From: Klebsiella pneumoniae
GTDB taxonomy: Bacteria; Pseudomonadota; Gammaproteobacteria; Steroidobacterales; Steroidobacteraceae
Length of the DNA: 64,000 nt
Assembly: GCA_945873095.1 (NCBI GenBank)
Contig: CAMCBU010000003.1
Location: 62,001-126,000 of the forward strand
Direction: 5' to 3'
Shown here in pieces: positions 53,078 to 62,092 of this stretch. Both the position numbers and the translations under genes were made by a program. Each line of letters starts with the position of its first letter. Position 1 is the first letter of the stretch. The notes beneath the pieces are model-generated. The model saw only the letters and a list, made by a program, of their open reading frames with translations, was not told where the DNA came from and did not search any database.

Positions 53078-55315
53078 GTGAGCGCAGTCGTCAAGGGCCA
53101 GAAGCTCGTCGATCGGTTCGTGTTGCTGGATCTGCTCGCAGAGGGCGGTCGATTCGAGATCTGGCGCGCCCGCGATGAGCGTCGTGACGTCGAGGTGGCT
53201 CTGAAGATTGCGACCGGCGAGGACGCGTCGCGGTGGGAGAGTCTGCAGCGCGAGTATTCGATCTCGCAACGGCTCGATCACCCCGGCGTCGCCCGTTGCG
53301 ACGAGCCGATGCGTGATGAGACGGTGATGATCCTGCCGATGTTGCTGGCGGCGGGCGATCTTCGACCCCTGCGAGGTAAGAGTTACACGCAGATCGTGCC
53401 GTCGATGATCGAGCTTTGTGATGCATTGGATCACTTGCACGCGCGCGGCATCATTCATCGCGACTTGAAGCCCTCGAACGTCCTGCTCGATTTCGCAGGT
53501 CATGTCCGTTTGAGTGATTTCGAATTTGCCGCGATCGATGGCATGGCGCCGCCGGGCACGATCGGCTCGCCCTTCAGCGCGAGCCCGCAACAACGGCGAG
53601 AGTTGGAACCATCGGTTCTGGATGACATCTACGGTTTCGGTGCGCTCTGTTACGAGCTCCTTTCGGCGTATCCGCCGTATTTCCCAACCAAGCCTGCCGC
53701 TACAGAGCAACAAGTCCCCGCACTGAAGCCTGTTCACCCGGTGCCGCCCGTGCTGCATGCGTTGCTGCAGCGCTGCTTGTCGGCCGACCCATCGCAACGA
53801 CCTGCGAGCGCACGCGAGCTGCGCGAGGACTTGGCGATGTTGACTCGATCGCCAGAGAGTATCCGGGCGATTCGTGTCGAAGCGTTGCCGGTGGAGGAGA
53901 CCCCCACGGTCAGCAGCTCGCGCCGCCGCTGGTTGCCTTGGGTGGCCGGGATCGCGAGTGCGGGGCTGCTCGCGCTCACGTTCTGGGTGTTGCCACGCTG
54001 GGCACCCGGTGCGAGTGATATCGCGGTGAGCCGTAGCGGAGCGGCCGTGAGCGCCGAGCCTGCGATGCTCATCAGTGAGGAAGAGCAGCGGCAACAAGCG
54101 CTGTTCAACGAACGCTATGGCGAGTTTTCGCGTGCACTCGATGAGCTTGAGTCACAAGCGGCTGGCGTGTGGGGCGGTGAGTCCTTCGGAGCAGCCAAGT
54201 CGATGGGAGAGTTGGCTCTCGCGGCTTCCTCGGCGCGCGATTTGACGCTGGCACTCGATAGACTGGGCCTGGCGATGCAACGCTTGACTCGCATCGCCAG
54301 CGATCGTCCCGCGACGCTGGCTCAGTTGATCGATTCGGCCAACACCGCGATAGACGACGGTCGCTTGGAGATCGCACGCCAGTCTCTCGAGCGGGCGTTG
54401 TTGATCGACCCCGAACACGCGCCTGCAATACGCGGACTTGCTCGTGTCGTCGCTCTAGGCCCGCTCTTGCCAGCCTTGGTGGAAGCCGAGACCGCGCAAT
54501 TGGCCTACGATAATTTGCGAGCGCTCACCCTCTATGAGCAAGTGCTCCGAGCAGATGCAGACAACAGGCGAGCGCGCGACGGCGCAGCGCGAGCTCGTCG
54601 AGCGTTGAGTTCCGATCGATATGCCGCGGCGATCGGTGAGTCGTTAGCAGCACTGCGTTCTGGTCGATCCGAGGTGGCGCGTGATGCGCTGACACGCGCG
54701 CGCGCTTTGCGCTCTGATGGCGCCGAGCTTGGTGCCTTGCAAGCTGAGCTTGCAGCAGCGGGTGAGCGCTCGGATCTCGATGACGAACGAAATCGCATCC
54801 TCGATCTCGAGAGGGCGGAGAATTGGGATGATGCACTGAAGGCCTATGAAGGTTTGCTGGCTCAGGATCGCAGTCTCGAGTTCGCACGTACGGGACGGAA
54901 TCGAGTGGTGCCGCGAGCCGAGCTTTCGCGGCGGCTCGACGGGCTGATCAGCACGCCCGCTCGACTGTCATCCCCTGAGGTACGTCGCGAACTCGAGCGT
55001 TTATTGGCCGAGGCGGCCAGAGTGAAGGGCGACGCCCCGGTGTTAAGAAACCAAGTCGAGCAATTGAGCAGCGCATTGCAGGTTTACGAGCAGCCGATCA
55101 AAACCGTACTCCAGTCGGATGGACAGACTCGCATCGTGGTGCAGCGTATCGGCATCTTCGGCACATTCACTCGTAAAGAGTTGCAGTTGAAGCCCGGCCG
55201 CTATGTTGTCGTCGGCACTCGTGAGGGTTTCCGCGATGTGCGTCGCGAGATCAACATCACGCCGAGTGGGCCGCAGCCCGTGATCGACGTGCGCTGTACG
55301 GAGTCTATTTCGTGA
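53078..55315 (+). CDS. Membrane Ser/Thr protein kinase with periplasmic helical repeats
   Basis: A 745-residue protein. The kinase domain spans about 10-255: Gly-rich LLAEGGRFEIWRA, Lys43 (VALK), Glu59, catalytic HRDLKPSN (Asp129, Asn134) and SDFEFA, where DFG has become DFE but Asp147 is kept. A transmembrane helix (about 285-304) precedes roughly 440 periplasmic residues of alpha-helical TPR-like repeats (ALLIDPEHAPAIRGLARVV, ALTLYEQVLRADADNRRARDGAAR). The end is a PEGA-like strand region (KELQLKPGRYVVVGTREGFRDVRREINITP). GAGG lies seven bases before GTG 53078. The next gene's GTG overlaps its stop. Confidence 0.85.
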   Translation: MSAVVKGQKLVDRFVLLDLLAEGGRFEIWRARDERRDVEVALKIATGEDASRWESLQREYSISQRLDHPGVARCDEPMRDETVMILPMLLAAGDLRPLRGKSYTQIVPSMIELCDALDHLHARGIIHRDLKPSNVLLDFAGHVRLSDFEFAAIDGMAPPGTIGSPFSASPQQRRELEPSVLDDIYGFGALCYELLSAYPPYFPTKPAATEQQVPALKPVHPVPPVLHALLQRCLSADPSQRPASARELREDLAMLTRSPESIRAIRVEALPVEETPTVSSSRRRWLPWVAGIASAGLLALTFWVLPRWAPGASDIAVSRSGAAVSAEPAMLISEEEQRQQALFNERYGEFSRALDELESQAAGVWGGESFGAAKSMGELALAASSARDLTLALDRLGLAMQRLTRIASDRPATLAQLIDSANTAIDDGRLEIARQSLERALLIDPEHAPAIRGLARVVALGPLLPALVEAETAQLAYDNLRALTLYEQVLRADADNRRARDGAARARRALSSDRYAAAIGESLAALRSGRSEVARDALTRARALRSDGAELGALQAELAAAGERSDLDDERNRILDLERAENWDDALKAYEGLLAQDRSLEFARTGRNRVVPRAELSRRLDGLISTPARLSSPEVRRELERLLAEAARVKGDAPVLRNQVEQLSSALQVYEQPIKTVLQSDGQTRIVVQRIGIFGTFTRKELQLKPGRYVVVGTREGFRDVRREINITPSGPQPVIDVRCTESIS

Positions 55316-57726
55316 TCCCCACGGTAGTGCTGCGCGAGCCGGCCGGTGATCGGACCATGGCGTTGCCCTTACTGATCGGTTCGACGAGTGGTTGTGATGT
55401 CCAAGCGCCCGGCTTTGCTGAGGGCGAAATCGTCCGGATTTTTGTCGAGGGCGGAGCCACTTACATCGAGGCCGCCACCCCGACGACGGCGATTCTCGAT
55501 GGACAACATCTCGAGCAGGGTGTCGCTCGCGCCGTGCAAACGGGTTCGGTTTTGGTGATTGGCGATACGCGAGTCGCCTTCTCGCAAGAGGCCGGATCGC
55601 CCGTTCTGTCCGTGCGCCATCTCGAGGGCAACAGAACCATCGCGCCCTTACGCGCCACATCGAGCGTTTCGCAGGATCAGGACCAGCAGGATGTTCCGAT
55701 CAAAGTTGCTGCGGTGTCCTCGGCAAACACGTCGTCACCGCAAGTGCGACCGGACTCGCACAATTTTCGATCATGGTGGTTCTTGCTTACTGCTGCTGCG
55801 CTCCTGAGTGGATTGCTGGTGTTGTTGTTCCGGTTCGAGCGCATCGAAATCGACCTCGAGCCCGTGGGTGCGTCGGTGAACGTCGACGGCCCCGACTGGT
55901 CATCGGCGAGCAGCCTGTTTGCACTGCCCGGCAAACGCCAGATCGAGATCGCCGCAGCGGGATACCGCAGCATCAAACGTGAGATCGATATCCAGCCCGA
56001 CTCGATGCTGAAGCTGCAGTATCGCTTGGAGCCGTTACCCGGTGTACTCGAGGTCGACAGCGGTGGCGTGGCCGCTGTGGCGTATGTCGATGGTGTCGAA
56101 ATAGGGCGTGTGCCCGGCGCGTTGCAGATCCCTGCAGGAACGAAGACTGTTTTGCTCAAGGCGGATCGACATCTCGATTTTGTGGAGTCGGTTGAAATCG
56201 AGGGGCTCGGCAAGAGGCAATTACTGAGCGCAACATTGCGGTCGTCCTGGGGCAAGATCGATGTTGCAACGGATCGTGCGGTCAGTGCTTTGCGAATCAA
56301 CGACGAGCCTCCCGTCTCGCTACCGCGCGTCGTCGACTTGCCCGCCGGCGTGCATCGCCTCGAGATGACAGCCGCCGCCGCCAAGCCTTGGCGCAGTGTC
56401 GTCCTCGTCAAGGCGGGGGAAACGCTGCGTATCGGACCGGTCCAATTGGGCGCTCCGGATGCAACGGTGCGCATCCGGTCTACGCCATCAGGTGCCGATG
56501 TGACGGTGGGTGGCGTCTATCGAGGCAAGACGCCGTTGCAGGTGGAACTGGCGCCCGGCGTGGAGCACGAATTGTTGGCCGTGCTGCAAGGATACCAGCC
56601 GGTCTCGAGACGAGTCTTTGCCGAGCCATCGGGAAAGCTCGAGTGGAGCCCGTCCTTGCAAGCCATCTTGGTCGAGTTGTTTTTACAAGGCGAGCCGAGC
56701 GATGCAGAGATTATCCAAGGTTCGACCAGTGTTGGACGAACGCCGGCGTCACTGCAGCTGCCCGCGCGTGAACATCGTTTGGAGCTACGCGCCAACGGCA
56801 TGCAATCGCAAACGCTGCGCGTCGATTTGTCCAATGGTGTCGCGCGACGGATCGAGTATCGACTGACTCCGATCGGTCGTGCAGCCGATTGGCAACCGCC
56901 GGCGGCAGCGCTGCGCTCATCGACAGGAACTTTGCTGCGACTGATGCCGTTGGGCAAAGCCACTCTGGGCAGTGAACGCCGGGAACAAGGACGACGCGCG
57001 AATGAGTTCTTGCGACGAGTCGAACTGACGCGGCCCTTCTATCTCGGAACGCGAGAAGTGACGAATGGGGAGTTTCGCCGGTTCAAGCCTGCGCATGCCT
57101 CGGGCTTCATCGGTAAGCGCACACTCGATCTCGATACCCTGCCCGTCACCTCAGTAACTTGGACGGATGCCGTTGAGTATTGCAATTGGCTCTCCGAGCA
57201 AGAGGGCTTGCAACCGGCGTACGAAAAGAAGGATGGCAAATGGGCTCTACGTCGACCGGTCGCGACGGGCTACCGACTACCGACGGAGGCGGAGTGGGAG
57301 TTCGCGGCGCGTCATGCGGGCGAGAATATGCCTCAGCGGCGCTACGAGTGGGGTAACGACCTGCCTCCACCTGCGGGTGTAGCCAATTTCGCGGGGCTCG
57401 AGGCGGTAGCCGAAATGGCCCGTGTGCTCGACAACTGGCAGGACGAATACCCCGTTGTGGCACCGCCCGGAAAATATCCGGCGAATGCACTCGGTCTGTT
57501 CGATATGACGGGGAACGTTTCCGAGTGGGTGCACGATGCGTACAGCTCGTTCGATGCCAACGGAGGTGGTCAGGACCCCGTGGGTCCGGCTGATTCACCG
57601 AGACGAGTTATCAAGGGAAGTTCGTGGCGGAGCGTGAATTACAGTGATTTGCGCCTCGCCTGGCGCGACGGAGCAGACGCCCCGTCACAAACGATCGGTT
57701 TCAGGGTGGCTCGCTATGCAGACTAG
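55312..57726 (+). CDS. FHA-like/PEGA-like membrane protein with C-terminal sulfatase-modifying-factor domain
   Basis: An 804-residue protein. Residues 1-100 look like an FHA domain (PLLIGSTSGCDVQ, GSVLVIGDTRVAFS). A transmembrane helix lies at about 155-173. Periplasmic PEGA-type repeats follow (ATVRIRSTPSGADVTVGGVYRGKTPLQVELAPG is the clearest). From about 540 it has a SUMF1/FGE-type fold: TREVTNGEFRRF, PVTSVTWTDAVEYCNWLS, YRLPTEAEWEFAAR, GLFDMTGNVSEWVHD, KGSSW, GFRVAR. The active-site Cys pair of formylglycine-generating enzymes is absent around KGSSWRSVNYSDLRLAWRD, so this is probably a ligand- or protein-binding version, as in TagR of type VI secretion. Confidence 0.82.
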   Translation: MIPTVVLREPAGDRTMALPLLIGSTSGCDVQAPGFAEGEIVRIFVEGGATYIEAATPTTAILDGQHLEQGVARAVQTGSVLVIGDTRVAFSQEAGSPVLSVRHLEGNRTIAPLRATSSVSQDQDQQDVPIKVAAVSSANTSSPQVRPDSHNFRSWWFLLTAAALLSGLLVLLFRFERIEIDLEPVGASVNVDGPDWSSASSLFALPGKRQIEIAAAGYRSIKREIDIQPDSMLKLQYRLEPLPGVLEVDSGGVAAVAYVDGVEIGRVPGALQIPAGTKTVLLKADRHLDFVESVEIEGLGKRQLLSATLRSSWGKIDVATDRAVSALRINDEPPVSLPRVVDLPAGVHRLEMTAAAAKPWRSVVLVKAGETLRIGPVQLGAPDATVRIRSTPSGADVTVGGVYRGKTPLQVELAPGVEHELLAVLQGYQPVSRRVFAEPSGKLEWSPSLQAILVELFLQGEPSDAEIIQGSTSVGRTPASLQLPAREHRLELRANGMQSQTLRVDLSNGVARRIEYRLTPIGRAADWQPPAAALRSSTGTLLRLMPLGKATLGSERREQGRRANEFLRRVELTRPFYLGTREVTNGEFRRFKPAHASGFIGKRTLDLDTLPVTSVTWTDAVEYCNWLSEQEGLQPAYEKKDGKWALRRPVATGYRLPTEAEWEFAARHAGENMPQRRYEWGNDLPPPAGVANFAGLEAVAEMARVLDNWQDEYPVVAPPGKYPANALGLFDMTGNVSEWVHDAYSSFDANGGGQDPVGPADSPRRVIKGSSWRSVNYSDLRLAWRDGADAPSQTIGFRVARYAD

Positions 57727-57964
57727 TCAAACTCGAACTTGGCGCTTGATTTGGCTGACCGTGATCAGCGCGCTGATCTGCTGGTTGGCGTCGGTCATGA
57801 TGCTGAGGGCACTGGCCCAGACAGCCCAGACAGCCGAACCCGTCGAGACCAATGAAGCGGAATCGACACAGCGTCGCGCGCCGCCGCCTAAGATTTCTGA
57901 CGAGGAGTCGCCGGAGTATCGAGACTCTGCGGATAACAACATCAGCCTGCCGGTCGATATATGA
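57716..57964 (+). CDS. Small single-pass membrane protein
   Basis: An 82-residue protein with one transmembrane helix (about 9-34, RLIWLTVISALICWLASVMMLRAL), followed by an acidic/Pro-rich tail (EPVETNEAESTQRRAPPPKISDEES). The ATG overlaps the FGE-like gene by 11 bases, and its stop overlaps the MotA/TolQ-type gene. No family recognised. It may be a small accessory subunit of the proton channel complex. Confidence 0.6.
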   Translation: MQTSQTRTWRLIWLTVISALICWLASVMMLRALAQTAQTAEPVETNEAESTQRRAPPPKISDEESPEYRDSADNNISLPVDI

Positions 57965-58761
57965 ACAAAAAATTGCCTAATGAATTTCTCTTTACCGTCG
58001 TGGCGCTTTTGCTCGTCACGGTCTTCGTGCATGCGGCGTATGTGTTACACATCCGTCCCGTCGCCGAAGCCACCTTGCGCGCCGATCGGGAGCGTATGGC
58101 TGTCGACCCCAACTACGTCACCGAACGCTCGTTTTACGTAATCATCAAAGATTACGAACAGGAAGCCGAAATCATCCTGATGCTGTGGGCACTGACGATT
58201 ATCGGCTACAAGGCCATCGTCCAGCAGCGGGAATTGCGGGTGCTACGCGCCGAACTGCTGCGACTACCCGACGGCACCCGTATCCTGCCGGAGGACACAC
58301 GCGAGTACACCCGACAGCTCGAGACTCTGCCTGTTGCGGATCGGGAGGCGCTGGTTCCGCGCGCCTTGATGGCCGCGCTGGCGCGATTCGGTGCGACCCG
58401 ACATGTACAAGACGCCTCGACGGTGGCGCACGGAATTTGCCAGTCCGAGGCCGAGCGACTCGACTCGGAGATGGCCTTGTTGCGTTACATCGCTTGGGCC
58501 ATTCCCGCCATCGGCTTCATCGGCACCGTGCGCGGTATCGGCGATGCGCTCTCACAGGCGCACAAAGCGGTGACCGGTGATATCTCTGGTGTGACGGAAG
58601 GTCTCGGTGTCGCCTTCAACTCGACCCTGATTGCGTTGATCTTGTCGATCCTGCTGATGTTCCTCATGCAACAACTGCAGTGGGTGCAGGAGCGACGAGT
58701 GCTCGATACCGAAACCTGGTTGGATGAAAAAGTCATCCGAAACTTGCAGGTTCGCATGTGA
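57961..58761 (+). CDS. MotA/TolQ/ExbB family proton channel protein
   Basis: A 266-residue membrane protein. Helices lie at about 10-29 and 68-85. The channel core is AWAIPAIGFIGTVRGIGDAL (175-196) and GVTEGLGVAFNSTLIALILSILLMFL (210-236). The Thr residues in GTV (189) and STL (222) match the pore-lining Thr of ExbB/TolQ. This is a proton-conducting subunit of the ExbB/TolQ/MotA type. No ExbD, TolR or MotB gene is in the window. The two vWA proteins downstream, with their Asp-containing helix, fit that role. Confidence 0.88.
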   Translation: MNKKLPNEFLFTVVALLLVTVFVHAAYVLHIRPVAEATLRADRERMAVDPNYVTERSFYVIIKDYEQEAEIILMLWALTIIGYKAIVQQRELRVLRAELLRLPDGTRILPEDTREYTRQLETLPVADREALVPRALMAALARFGATRHVQDASTVAHGICQSEAERLDSEMALLRYIAWAIPAIGFIGTVRGIGDALSQAHKAVTGDISGVTEGLGVAFNSTLIALILSILLMFLMQQLQWVQERRVLDTETWLDEKVIRNLQVRM

Positions 58762-59954
58762 CGACGCTCGGCGTTCATCTCGGTGCCGACAGCGCCGTCG
58801 TCGCCGTCGATGGCGAGAGACGCGAGTGCTCCCTCGAGTCGTTTGCGGGCACCGGTGCCGCATGCCATGTGGTCGTGCCGGTGAGCGTCGAGGTGAGTGC
58901 GGTCGGTGATTCGATCGCCCGGTTGCGGCAACTCGGTCTCGACGTTCAGGCGTTCCATGATGTTGCCGCGTTCGCAACCGCGGCGCTGGCTCTCTCGGGC
59001 ACGACGCTCTTCGTCGAGTTGGAGGAAGACGTCGGCGCTGCGGCTCGTGTGGTGGTGTCGGACGGAGTGGCGCGTCGTCAGACCTCATTGAGGCGTAGTC
59101 GATTGGGGCGCCGAACGCTCAAACGAACCTGGATGGAGATGATCGGCGAGTCGATGGTACTCGCGCATCGATTCGACCCCCTGCATGATCGTGAGTCCGA
59201 GACGCGTTTGGCCAATTTTGTGTGGAATGCGGCACGCGATGCGGCGAACGATGGCTCGGTGGGGGTCACACTGCCAACGCCGCGCGGTGATTGCAGTGTC
59301 ACGTTGACCCGCGATCAGTTTGCGGCCCGTGCAGCGGTGATTTATCGAGAACTATCCGGCATGCTGCACGAGCTGCGACCGGCAGCAGCACGCGTGAATC
59401 TGCTCGTGGCAGAGCACGATCTCAGTTTGCCCGGCTTCGTCGAAATGCTCGCTGAATTTCGTAGCTGCCGAATCCTCAGCTTTCGACCAGAGACACTCGC
59501 GATCGCAGCGTCGATGCAGACGGTCGCCACCGCGCCGACCGACGAGGTCCTCTTGTTGCGCGGACATCCTGTCCGTGAAGCCATTGCAGAGGCGCGCCTG
59601 GTCGAACTGCCGCAGCTCGGCTCAGCCGGCGTTTGCCCGACGCACGTGCTTTGGAATGCCGAGGTCAGACCGCTGACGGTGGGTTCGCTCGTCGAGATCG
59701 GACGCGAGGTGGGCGCCGGTGGTTTGTCTCTTCCGGAGGGGCTGGCGGGCGTGTCACGCTGGCATTGTTCGTTGCGCGTCACCTCGCTCGCGACGGAATT
59801 GATCGATCACAGCGGTCACGGCACATGGCTCAATGATGAGCGGGTGATCGGGCGCGTCGACGTGTTTGCCGGTGATCGGATCCGGATCGGCGATCCGGGC
59901 GTTGAGCTCACGTTGCTGACCATAGAGAAATCGGATGGCGCGCCGGCGCGTTGA
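58758..59954 (+). CDS. FHA domain protein with N-terminal ASKHA-like region
   Basis: A 398-residue cytosolic protein. The C-terminal 100 residues are an FHA domain: GREVGAGGLSLPEGLAGVSRWHCSLRV (Gly-Arg, then Ser-Arg-x-His), HSGHGTWLNDERV (SGHGTxLN) and GDRIRIGDPGVELTLLTI. It should bind phospho-Thr peptides, such as those made by the kinase four genes upstream. The first 300 residues start VHLGADSAVVAVDG, reminiscent of the phosphate-1 loop of Hsp70/actin-like ATPases, and contain FVEL and VNLLVAEHDLSLPGFVEMLAEF. That resemblance is weak. The GTG start overlaps the upstream stop. Confidence 0.75.
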   Translation: MTTLGVHLGADSAVVAVDGERRECSLESFAGTGAACHVVVPVSVEVSAVGDSIARLRQLGLDVQAFHDVAAFATAALALSGTTLFVELEEDVGAAARVVVSDGVARRQTSLRRSRLGRRTLKRTWMEMIGESMVLAHRFDPLHDRESETRLANFVWNAARDAANDGSVGVTLPTPRGDCSVTLTRDQFAARAAVIYRELSGMLHELRPAAARVNLLVAEHDLSLPGFVEMLAEFRSCRILSFRPETLAIAASMQTVATAPTDEVLLLRGHPVREAIAEARLVELPQLGSAGVCPTHVLWNAEVRPLTVGSLVEIGREVGAGGLSLPEGLAGVSRWHCSLRVTSLATELIDHSGHGTWLNDERVIGRVDVFAGDRIRIGDPGVELTLLTIEKSDGAPAR

Positions 59955-61029
59955 GGTATTCAGCCTCTCGTTTCTCGACGTCATTTGCTGCGGCTTTGGC
60001 GCCGTCATCCTGTTCTACACCATCATCAGTGCTCAAAGCGGTATCGAGCGGACGCGCAAAGCAGAGGATCTTGCGGCCGAGGTGTCTCGGCTGGAGGAGG
60101 AAGTCATTCGAGGCGCGCGTAATTTGGTGGAATTGAAAAATGCTCGAGAAAAAACCGAGAGCGAGACGGTATCGGCGACATCGCGTGCCACGCAGTTAAT
60201 CGAGGAGTTGCAGCGCAAGCGTGAGGAAAGCTTCATCTACGATTCGACGACGCTCGCCAAACGTGAGCGTATCGAGAAGTTGAAAGCCGAAGTGAAAGCG
60301 CTCGAGGAGCGCGCTCGACGCCTCGAAGCGAGTGCAAAAGTGGAAACGCCGCGATCAGAGCGCGCCGGCGCGGGCAAGTCGCTGGCGAGTCGTCGATATA
60401 TCACGGGTCTCACGCTGAAGGGCAAGCGCATCCTGGTGCTGTTTGATCGTTCTTCAAGTATGTTAGATGACGATCTAGTCAACGTTCTGCGACTCCGAAA
60501 TTCCGCACCGGCGATGCAAGCTTCCGCGTCGAAGTGGCGAAGAGCGGGAGATATTGGTGCTTGGTTGATCTCGGAGATTCCGCAAACGTCCCAATATCAG
60601 TTTTATGTTTTCAACATCGGAGCTCAGCCGCTGTTGTCCGGCACAGACGGTGAGTGGTTATCGGGCAGTGACGAGGCCGTTCGAGACAAGATGCTGACGG
60701 CGCTCGGAGCGCTGCCGCCCCTCGGTGGCACCAGCTTGATCAACGCACTGCAGGCGACTCGTGCAATGCGGGTACCGCCCGATCAGGTGATCTTGGTGAC
60801 CGATGGGCTGCCGACACAAGGCGCGACCCCACCGGCGCTGCGAAAGTACGTCGACGCTGCTGCTCGCGCCAAGTTTTTTGATGAGGCGGTTCGCGGGGTC
60901 AATCGCAACGTTCCCATCGATGTGATCCTCTTGCCGATGAAGGGCGACGTGCCTGCACCGCATCGATTTTGGGGTCTTGCTCGACAGACCAAGGGCGCCT
61001 TCGTGATGCCCTCGCCGGATTGGCCTTGA
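59935..61029 (+). CDS. von Willebrand factor A membrane protein 1 with SFLDVICCGFGA helix
   Basis: A 364-residue protein. The N-terminal motif FSLSFLDVICCGFGAVILFY (9-28) starts the only transmembrane helix and places Asp15 near its cytoplasmic end, as in ExbD/MotB. A charged coiled coil follows (about 36-135: KAEDLAAEVSRLEEEV, LAKRERIEKLKAEVKALEERARRLEA). The vWA domain covers about 160-355 with MIDAS DRSSS (171-175), GGTSL and VTDGLPT. It should bind a metal ion and a partner protein in the periplasm. It overlaps the FHA gene by 20 bases, and the paralogue follows 10 bases after its stop. Confidence 0.85.
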   Translation: MARRRVEVFSLSFLDVICCGFGAVILFYTIISAQSGIERTRKAEDLAAEVSRLEEEVIRGARNLVELKNAREKTESETVSATSRATQLIEELQRKREESFIYDSTTLAKRERIEKLKAEVKALEERARRLEASAKVETPRSERAGAGKSLASRRYITGLTLKGKRILVLFDRSSSMLDDDLVNVLRLRNSAPAMQASASKWRRAGDIGAWLISEIPQTSQYQFYVFNIGAQPLLSGTDGEWLSGSDEAVRDKMLTALGALPPLGGTSLINALQATRAMRVPPDQVILVTDGLPTQGATPPALRKYVDAAARAKFFDEAVRGVNRNVPIDVILLPMKGDVPAPHRFWGLARQTKGAFVMPSPDWP

Positions 61030-61039
61030 GGCGTCACGC

Positions 61040-62092
61040 ATGAAGCGCAAGCAACGTGAGACGGAAATCTTCAGCCTGTCTTTTCTTGATGTCATTTGCT
61101 GCGGCTTCGGCGCCATCATTCTGCTGCTGGTGCTATCGGAATTCGGACAGCCGCTGGTCATCGAGAAATCAAGAAACGATCTCGAGCTGCAGTTGAAGAA
61201 ACTTCAGGAGGAGCTGTTCGCGATCCGCGGCGACTCGGAGCGTCTCGAGCGCGAGTTGCGAGGTCGGGTCGACCTACTCCAAAAAGAGCGTTTGAACTTG
61301 GCGCGCGCGGCGGGCGAGATGTCGAGTCTGCGCGGGCAGTACGACACATCGCGTCAAGAAGCGGCTGTCAGTAATATCGTCGAGAACGAACTTCTGTCTG
61401 CATTTCAGGATCTACAAGCGGAAAATCAGCGCCTCGTCCAAATGTCGCAGGCGCGACGCAAGCTCAATACGCAGGCGGTCGGTGGTATTCCCGTAGACAG
61501 TGATTATGTGATTTTTCTCATCGATACCTCCGGCAGTATGCAAGGAGGGCACTGGGAAACGGCGATGGAGGTGATGCGCGAGATCCTCGACATCTACCCG
61601 CGACTGAAGGGCTTGCAGATCGTCGATGACAACGGCCGCGAATTATTTGCCGGTACGCGCGGTCGTTGGTTAACCGATTCAAACAATCTGCGCGGCGATA
61701 TCGTGCAGCGAATGCGGAATTGGCGCGCATTCAGTGACTCCAATCCGGCCGATGGGATCGAGTTGGCGATCAAGAACTATTGGTCGGCAGACAAGCGCAT
61801 CAGCATCTATGTGCTCGGCGACGAATTCACCGGCGAGACGATTCAGGGCGCACTCGATGCGGTTGACCGGATCAATCGACCCGACGAAACGGGGCGTCGT
61901 CGGGTTCGAATCCATGCCGTCGGCTTCCCCGAGGCGCCTGGCATGACCCCGTTTACAAACATCCGATTCTCAGCCTTAATGCGGGCCATGTGCGACCGGA
62001 ACGACGGCACTTTCGTCGGTCTCACCAACGTCAAAACTTGCGGTGTGACCATGGTCATTGGAGGCGTCACGACATGCGTCGGGGGCAACTGA
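61040..62092 (+). CDS. von Willebrand factor A membrane protein 2 with SFLDVICCGFGA helix
   Basis: A 350-residue paralogue of the preceding gene. It has the same N-terminal helix FSLSFLDVICCGFGAIILLL (11-30; Asp17), then a coiled coil (about 45-140) and a vWA domain (about 155-340) with MIDAS DTSGS (162-166) and YVLGDEFTG. The coiled coils and vWA halves of the two proteins have diverged; only the helix is identical. This suggests a heteromer around one channel. The next gene overlaps its 3' end by 19 bases. Confidence 0.86.
   Translation: MKRKQRETEIFSLSFLDVICCGFGAIILLLVLSEFGQPLVIEKSRNDLELQLKKLQEELFAIRGDSERLERELRGRVDLLQKERLNLARAAGEMSSLRGQYDTSRQEAAVSNIVENELLSAFQDLQAENQRLVQMSQARRKLNTQAVGGIPVDSDYVIFLIDTSGSMQGGHWETAMEVMREILDIYPRLKGLQIVDDNGRELFAGTRGRWLTDSNNLRGDIVQRMRNWRAFSDSNPADGIELAIKNYWSADKRISIYVLGDEFTGETIQGALDAVDRINRPDETGRRRVRIHAVGFPEAPGMTPFTNIRFSALMRAMCDRNDGTFVGLTNVKTCGVTMVIGGVTTCVGGN

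Noticed and set aside
52973-54097. Open frame of 374 codons antisense to the kinase gene
   Set aside because: The plus-strand kinase motifs are continuous here; the antisense product is Arg-rich without any domain.
57961-62092. Zorya-type anti-phage system
   Set aside because: Zorya pairs a MotA/ExbB-like ZorA with an OmpA-domain ZorB and nuclease or helicase genes. Here the partners are vWA proteins, and no nuclease or helicase follows.
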